Shown here one piece after another: positions 6,400-9,232 of a stretch of DNA of 9,232 bases. How positions within the stretch are numbered: the first letter of the stretch is position 1; every line of letters begins with the position of its first letter. Origin of the DNA: Akkermansia sp. (lineage in GTDB: Bacteria; Verrucomicrobiota; Verrucomicrobiia; Verrucomicrobiales; Akkermansiaceae); assembly GCA_020047775.1 (NCBI GenBank), contig JAIFNK010000008.1, forward strand, positions 1 to 9,232, read 5' to 3'. The notes beneath the pieces were generated by a model, which did not search any database, was not told the origin of the DNA, and worked only from the letters and a program-made list of their open reading frames with translations. A program made the translations under genes and the position numbers.

Positions 6400-6461
6400 T
6401 CCTCATCTTCCTGTTTAGGCTAACGTTGAGGCACAGCCTCTGATCCGGGAATGGAGAATAA

Positions 6462-6481
6462 GGAAGGCTGGAAGGCTGGAA
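6462..6481. repeat. Short 8-bp tandem repeat, GGAAGGCT x 2.5
   Basis: GGAAGGCT at 6462-6469 and 6470-6477, followed by GGAA (6478-6481). It is a small slippage-type repeat in non-coding DNA. A nearby 5-bp hairpin, GAGGC-ACA-GCCTC, lies at 6429-6441. No function is apparent. Confidence 0.6.
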
Positions 6482-6628
6482 ATACCCGATGACCCAAGGT
6501 TTTCAGGATCCCATTGCCGCGAGACACGGCAACCACGGTCGGCACTCCATCCGCCAAGGTCAATTTCACCTCCCATCAGACTGTCGCCGGACGCCTCCCG
6601 TCCCATCTGAAAGTTTTTTCAAAATCCC

Positions 6629-6659
6629 TGTCACATTTCCGGATTCCTCCCGTTTCCCC
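6629..6659 (+). promoter_or_regulatory. Candidate ECF-type promoter, copy B
   Basis: TGTCACATT (6629-6637), 13 bp, CGTTTCCCC (6651-6659). The blocks and spacing are identical to copies A and C. An AT-rich inverted repeat, TGAAA-N4-TTTCA (6608-6621), lies 7 bp upstream, and copy C has a near-identical arrangement. An ATG (6662) follows CGTT by 7 bp. It would drive a short transcript through the tiny ORF and the hairpin at 6715, possibly continuing into the TenA-like gene. Confidence 0.6.
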
Positions 6660-6661
6660 GG

Positions 6662-6706
6662 ATGCAGGTGATTGATGTCGGGTATCCCGACTCCGATTTC
6701 CGGTGA
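6662..6706 (+). CDS. Possible 14-aa leader peptide
   Basis: ATG at 6662, placed immediately after promoter copy B, opens MQVIDVGYPDSDFR and stops at 6704-6706, 8 bp before the strong hairpin at 6715. The layout (promoter, tiny ORF, hairpin, next gene) resembles an attenuator leader, but the peptide is not enriched in any one amino acid. There is no Shine-Dalgarno, so it could only be translated as a leaderless message. It may well be chance. Confidence 0.2.
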   Translation: MQVIDVGYPDSDFR

Positions 6707-6714
6707 ATTGCAAA

Positions 6715-6757
6715 AGCGGCCCGCAGCATGGATTCCACCCCCCGGCTGCGGGCCGCT
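6715..6757 (+). terminator. Strong 13-bp inverted repeat between promoter copies B and C
   Basis: AGCGGCCCGCAGC (6715-6727), 17-base spacer, GCTGCGGGCCGCT (6745-6757): a perfect GC-rich 13-bp stem, the most stable structure in the window. In the plus direction no T-run follows. In the minus direction the stem ends in TTTTG, which is also weak. It may end or attenuate the transcript from copy B, form the body of a small RNA, or insulate copy C. Confidence 0.5.
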
Positions 6758-6809
6758 CCTTTCACCGGACCACCGAATTCATCCCGCCCGAAAAATATTT
6801 CACAATTTC

Positions 6810-6840
6810 TGTCACATTTCCCCGCCGCCTCCGTTTCCCC
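6810..6840 (+). promoter_or_regulatory. Candidate ECF-type promoter, copy C, upstream of the TenA-like/GNAT operon
   Basis: TGTCACATT (6810-6818), 13 bp, CGTTTCCCC (6832-6840). As in copy B, a GAAA-N4-TTTCA element (6790-6802) lies 7 bp upstream, and an ATG (6843) follows CGTT by 7 bp; here that ATG opens only three codons, with its TGA overlapping the ATG at 6851. Predicted transcription start is about 6838-6843, giving an almost leaderless operon message. Confidence 0.6.
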
Positions 6841-6850
6841 CGATGAAGCC

Positions 6851-7633
6851 ATGAAAATCCCCTTCATTTCGTCACCGTCATCCTCACATCCCCAGCCCCA
6901 CCCAGACACCATGCAAGAAGTCCTAGAAATCGTCGAAAAGGCAAAAACCGCCTTCGCCACCCAGCTTCAGGAACTCGCCACCCGTGGCGGGCTATCCAAG
7001 GAAATGTATGTGCGCTACCTCACTTTCCAATACCACCTCACCAAGGGCGTGCAACGCCACTTCCTCAAAGTGGCCGGGCACCCGCGGCTCAGCGGAAAAG
7101 CCGGACTAAGGAGTTTCCTCTTCAAATTCGGCCTCGAAGAAGAGGCGCACTACAAAGTCGCCGAAATCGATCTGGAGCGCATGGGCGAGAAGCCGCTGCC
7201 CTGTCCGCTCGATGTCAGCCTCTGGTGGGCCTACTTCGATCAAATCGTCGAGCATCGTCCCTTCGTCCGTCTCGGAGCCACCTGTGTTCTCGAAAACCTC
7301 GGAGCTGGTGCCGGTGCGCTCGGCCACCGTTTGCTCGATGAAGCGAACTTCCTCACCAAGTCGAACACCCGCTTCCTCACCATCCACTTCCACGAGCTCC
7401 TCCCGCACGGCGATCAAATCATCAGCGCCCTCACCAGCGCGCCGCTCGAACCGCTCGATCTGGAGGAACTCGTCGAAGGAGCCAACATCGGCTCCATCCT
7501 CTATCTCCGCATGGTCGCCTGGGCCACCTTCACCGACCCGCTGACCACCCAGCTGTTTGATCCGAGTTCCTCCCTTCATCGCTCCGAGGCCGGCGCGAAA
7601 TACTCGGATCTCGAAGAACTCGTCGCCTACTGA
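6851..7633 (+). CDS. TenA/heme-oxygenase-fold protein, possible metal-dependent oxidase (HDO-like)
   Basis: A 260-aa all-helical soluble protein, or 240 aa if it starts at the in-frame ATG 6911 (MQEVLEIV), which is where the recognisable fold begins; the first 20 residues are Ser/Pro/His-rich. Numbered from 6911, candidate metal ligands are H80 in FGLEEEAHYK, E128 in CVLENLG, and H159 and H166 in IHFHELLPH. Their spacing (48, 31, 7) is close to that of the heme-oxygenase-like diiron proteins such as CADD (H88, E142, H174, H181 from memory). However, the Glu expected seven residues before the first His is Phe, and the acidic residue between the last two His (E162) is one position early. It may oxidise an amino-acid or acyl substrate; the substrate is unknown. 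The acyltransferase-like gene follows 5 bp later. TenA-like hydrolase or a non-metal relative are alternatives. Confidence 0.7.
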   Translation: MKIPFISSPSSSHPQPHPDTMQEVLEIVEKAKTAFATQLQELATRGGLSKEMYVRYLTFQYHLTKGVQRHFLKVAGHPRLSGKAGLRSFLFKFGLEEEAHYKVAEIDLERMGEKPLPCPLDVSLWWAYFDQIVEHRPFVRLGATCVLENLGAGAGALGHRLLDEANFLTKSNTRFLTIHFHELLPHGDQIISALTSAPLEPLDLEELVEGANIGSILYLRMVAWATFTDPLTTQLFDPSSSLHRSEAGAKYSDLEELVAY

Positions 7634-7638
7634 TCTCG

Positions 7639-8409
7639 ATGCGTTTTGGCGGACTTACAGAAAGAGGCTTTGGGATGATGGCAGTGGCGGGATCAAATTT
7701 CGATCCCGCTTTGCTGCCCGCTTCGATTGATCTTTCTTTTCGCTACAACGAGACGCTTGCCAAGTCCGCGATTGATGCGGTGAGGCGGGCCAGACTCATT
7801 TCCTACGTTGAGCGAGGGATCATACCTCCCTCCGCATTCCGTGAGCCGGACAAATACCACGACGCGCGGGATGAAGGCTGCATCCATCTCGTCCTCCACC
7901 GGGGAAACTGCCTGTTGGGAGCGATCCGTTGTCAGTTCCATCGGAAAGTATTGAGGCCGCGCGATCCTCAGCCCTTGTTCCGTGAAATGATGGAACGCTC
8001 CGGTGTCGCCGAGGCCGACATCCAACTCGTCCAAAGCCTCATGGAAGGCGGAACCGATCCTTCTCACAGCTATTGCGAAACTAGCAGTTGGCTCTCCAAT
8101 CCCGATCTCCGGAAAAATACCAGCCTGGGAATGCTGTTGCCGGCCGCCGTTTGGGGCTTTGGGAATACGCTGACTGAGTTTCAAGGAATCTCCACCTTGC
8201 GCGCATCCAATAAAGCCGCTGCCGTTCTGGCACACCTCGGCGGGGAATCCATCCGCCACGGAGAACGTGAGATGCGCTTTGAAGACCCATTCTACCGCGG
8301 CCCGGTCCAGTTGATGCGGATGCATTCTCGGATCTATGACCCCACCATCGCTATGACGGTGGAGTCTTGTCGGCAGATGATTTCAAGTGGGGGGGTCTTG
8401 ATGACATAA
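7639..8409 (+). CDS. GNAT / autoinducer-synthase-like (FeeM-like) acyltransferase
   Basis: A 256-aa protein. The layout follows the GNAT fold of acyl-homoserine-lactone synthases and N-acyl amino acid synthases: a strand turn CIHLVLHRGNCLLGAIRCQF (81-100), then YCETSSWLSNPDLRKNTSLG (145-164), corresponding to the E-x-[SL]-x-x-x-[NP]-x-x-R segment before the cofactor-binding helix, helix MLLPAAVWGFGNTLTE, and STLRASNKAAAVLAHLGGESI (186-206), the N..A...L..LG element. It probably transfers an acyl group from acyl-ACP or acyl-CoA to an amino compound; donor and acceptor cannot be told. The ATG at 7639, 5 bp after the TenA-like stop, fits a translationally linked operon; in-frame ATGs at 7675 and 7678 are alternatives. 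The PEP-CTERM/exosortase-associated acyltransferase family is a related possibility. The call is by eye and the fold is less certain than for the kinase or RES gene. Confidence 0.6.
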   Translation: MRFGGLTERGFGMMAVAGSNFDPALLPASIDLSFRYNETLAKSAIDAVRRARLISYVERGIIPPSAFREPDKYHDARDEGCIHLVLHRGNCLLGAIRCQFHRKVLRPRDPQPLFREMMERSGVAEADIQLVQSLMEGGTDPSHSYCETSSWLSNPDLRKNTSLGMLLPAAVWGFGNTLTEFQGISTLRASNKAAAVLAHLGGESIRHGEREMRFEDPFYRGPVQLMRMHSRIYDPTIAMTVESCRQMISSGGVLMT

Positions 8410-8488
8410 ATAAATAGTAACGTAAATGAACCTTTCCTGATTTTCTATCACCATTTTCAGTTCAACTCATTTCAATAAATAAACATCC
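8410..8488. other. AT-rich intergenic stretch
   Basis: This 79-bp gap is strongly AT-rich (ATAAATAAATAG near its start, CAATAAATAAAC near its end) in contrast to the GC-rich DNA to the left. It probably holds the promoter of the next gene pair, but no clear -35/-10 pair or TGTCACATT motif is seen, and there is no evident terminator for the preceding operon. Confidence 0.5.
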
Positions 8489-8929
8489 ATGAGAACACAA
8501 AAAATAACCATCGAACTGCCTGGAGCTCCGAAGTTTGTTCCGCCTATCGTTGGTGGGGATGCTGAATTCAAGGGTCACGGTCCCGACGTTCACGTTTCTG
8601 CGCGGCTTCGTGTGCGGAATGGGAATGAGTTGTGGGTGACGGTCACGATGCATGCCAAGGAGACGAAGAAGGACTATACGGAAGTAAGCGGATCCGCTGA
8701 TTATTTAATGTGGAAACATGAGGGCGGCGCGATTCTGCGAATTGTTTCCGATTTGTTCTCCGAATGCAGATACAAAGACACGGATCATGCCGATGACATC
8801 TTGGTGCTGGGAGTGGGGGAGTTGGTGAGGGAGTTCCGTTGTGTCGGTGACACGAAGGGACACGAGGCGGGATCGAGAACGGGCGTCAGCATAAATCTCA
8901 ACCCGGTAACCATTGAAGTTGCAGTATGA
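8489..8929 (+). CDS. Unrecognised 146-aa soluble protein
   Basis: I cannot assign a family. The protein starts MRTQKITIELPGAPKFVPPI and lacks a signal peptide or membrane helix. Notable stretches are GGDAEFKGHGPDVHVSARL (22-40), LWVTVTMHAKETKKDYTEVSGSA (48-70), YKDTDHADDI (94-103), CVGDTKGHEAGSRTGVSINL (117-136) and a C-terminal PVTIEVAV strand. Alternating hydrophobic patterns suggest a beta-sandwich; Asp/His-rich loops (GHGPDVH, DTDHADD, GDTKGH) could bind metal or a ligand, which is inference. The ATG at 8489 follows an AT-rich gap and has no Shine-Dalgarno. Its TGA overlaps the ATG of the membrane-protein gene, so the two are probably translated as a pair. Codon use is less GC-biased than in the genes to the left. 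Confidence 0.65.
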   Translation: MRTQKITIELPGAPKFVPPIVGGDAEFKGHGPDVHVSARLRVRNGNELWVTVTMHAKETKKDYTEVSGSADYLMWKHEGGAILRIVSDLFSECRYKDTDHADDILVLGVGELVREFRCVGDTKGHEAGSRTGVSINLNPVTIEVAV

Positions 8930-9232
8930 AGAAACGAAATAACAGGCTTAGCCGTGGAAAATTGAAGTCAGCACACGAAGAATCAATGCCATCAAAAATC
9001 GCTTGGATTACCTCTGCATCCTACCTTGCGGTATTTCTGATTATTCTATCAATTTTATGCCTGGGTTTTGAACTGGGCAATAATTACGCAAATATCTACG
9101 CGCACCTATTTCTTTACCCGATATTCAGCGGGGTGATTTCGGTATTCATGCTCGTAAAGGGAATGGTTATCACTGGCTCATTTTTCTTCAGTTTACACTT
9201 GAAAAAAGTTCTGCTTGTACCTCTTGGAGCTT
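8926..9232 (+). CDS. Membrane protein of unknown function (partial, C-terminus beyond right edge)
   Basis: ATG at 8926 overlaps the TGA of the preceding gene (ATGA) and stays open for 102 codons to the window end. The N-terminus is short and strongly basic (MKKRNNRLSRGKLKSAHEES), followed by a hydrophobic helix at about residues 25-48 (IAWITSASYLAVFLIILSIL) and a second at about 61-85 (LFLYPIFSGVISVFMLVKGM); FFFSL and VLLVPL may begin a third. The basic N-terminus suggests it is cytoplasmic. Base composition is clearly more AT-rich than the rest of the window. No family is recognised. The coupling to the upstream 146-aa protein suggests the two work together, perhaps at the membrane. Confidence 0.7.
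   Translation, partial: MKKRNNRLSRGKLKSAHEESMPSKIAWITSASYLAVFLIILSILCLGFELGNNYANIYAHLFLYPIFSGVISVFMLVKGMVITGSFFFSLHLKKVLLVPLGA

Larger units (their letters stand above)
6171..6850. other. 680-bp non-coding stretch with repeats, hairpins and two promoter-like motifs
   Basis: No convincing long coding region on either strand; the open frames here lack protein-like composition and overlap repeats. From left to right it holds two hairpins right after the RES gene, a 16-bp palindrome, two arrays of three 9-bp units, an 8-bp tandem repeat, and then two copies of the TGTCACATT-N13-CGTTTCCCC motif flanking a tiny ORF and a strong hairpin. The left half looks like accumulated dispersed intergenic repeats; the right half looks regulatory. 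Confidence 0.65.

Noticed and set aside
6415..6671. Short open frames on both strands (about 60 codons each) in the repeat/promoter region
   Set aside because: Composition is not protein-like, and they overlap tandem repeats or promoter copy B.
6728..6850. Extension of the TenA-like gene to an upstream ATG at 6728
   Set aside because: It would begin in the loop of the 13-bp-stem hairpin and translate through promoter copy C, giving a non-protein-like lead sequence.
7106..8325. Minus-strand open frames opposite the TenA-like and GNAT genes
   Set aside because: Antisense to well-supported genes, acidic or low-complexity translations, no start context.

Overview
The window looks like chromosomal DNA of a member of the Verrucomicrobiota, probably near Luteolibacter/Verrucomicrobiales. 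This is inferred from sequence style, not from a marker gene. The supporting signs are a prepilin-like protein of the Verru_Chthon cassette type, a short secreted protein ending in VPEP...RRRR (PEP-CTERM), a STPK-associated ECF-type sigma factor followed directly by its kinase, GC-rich coding DNA, and almost no Shine-Dalgarno sequences.

Left part (1-2023, minus strand): a signal-peptide protein of unknown function is followed 31 bp later by a prepilin-like protein that runs off the left edge. This looks like an envelope or pseudopilus operon. Centre-left (2122-5203, plus strand): a divergent sigma-70-family regulator, a transmembrane Ser/Thr protein kinase with an unrecognised outer domain, and a PEP-CTERM protein. 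Centre (5304-6170): a Xre/DUF2384 antitoxin and RES-domain toxin pair with a candidate direct-repeat operator in front.

The stretch 6171-6850 has no convincing long gene but is full of structure: two hairpins after the RES gene, a 16-bp palindrome, two different arrays of three 9-bp units, an 8-bp tandem repeat, then two copies of a promoter-like motif with a tiny ORF and a 13-bp-stem hairpin between them. These lead into a tight two-gene operon (6851-8409) encoding a TenA/heme-oxygenase-fold protein with a possible metal site and a GNAT/autoinducer-synthase-like acyltransferase. The right end (8410-9232) is visibly AT-richer. It carries an unrecognised 146-aa protein whose stop overlaps the start of a membrane protein cut by the window edge.

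The most interesting observation is a bipartite motif, TGTCACATT-N13-CGTTTCCCC, present three times with identical spacing. One copy lies directly before the kinase gene and two lie before the TenA-like/GNAT operon. Its layout (TGTCAC and CGTT 16 bp apart, start codons just downstream) is that of an ECF sigma promoter giving nearly leaderless mRNAs. My working model is that an ECF-type sigma factor, possibly the one encoded here, drives both the kinase and a small-molecule biosynthetic operon. The motif is directly visible; the regulon and the product are inference.
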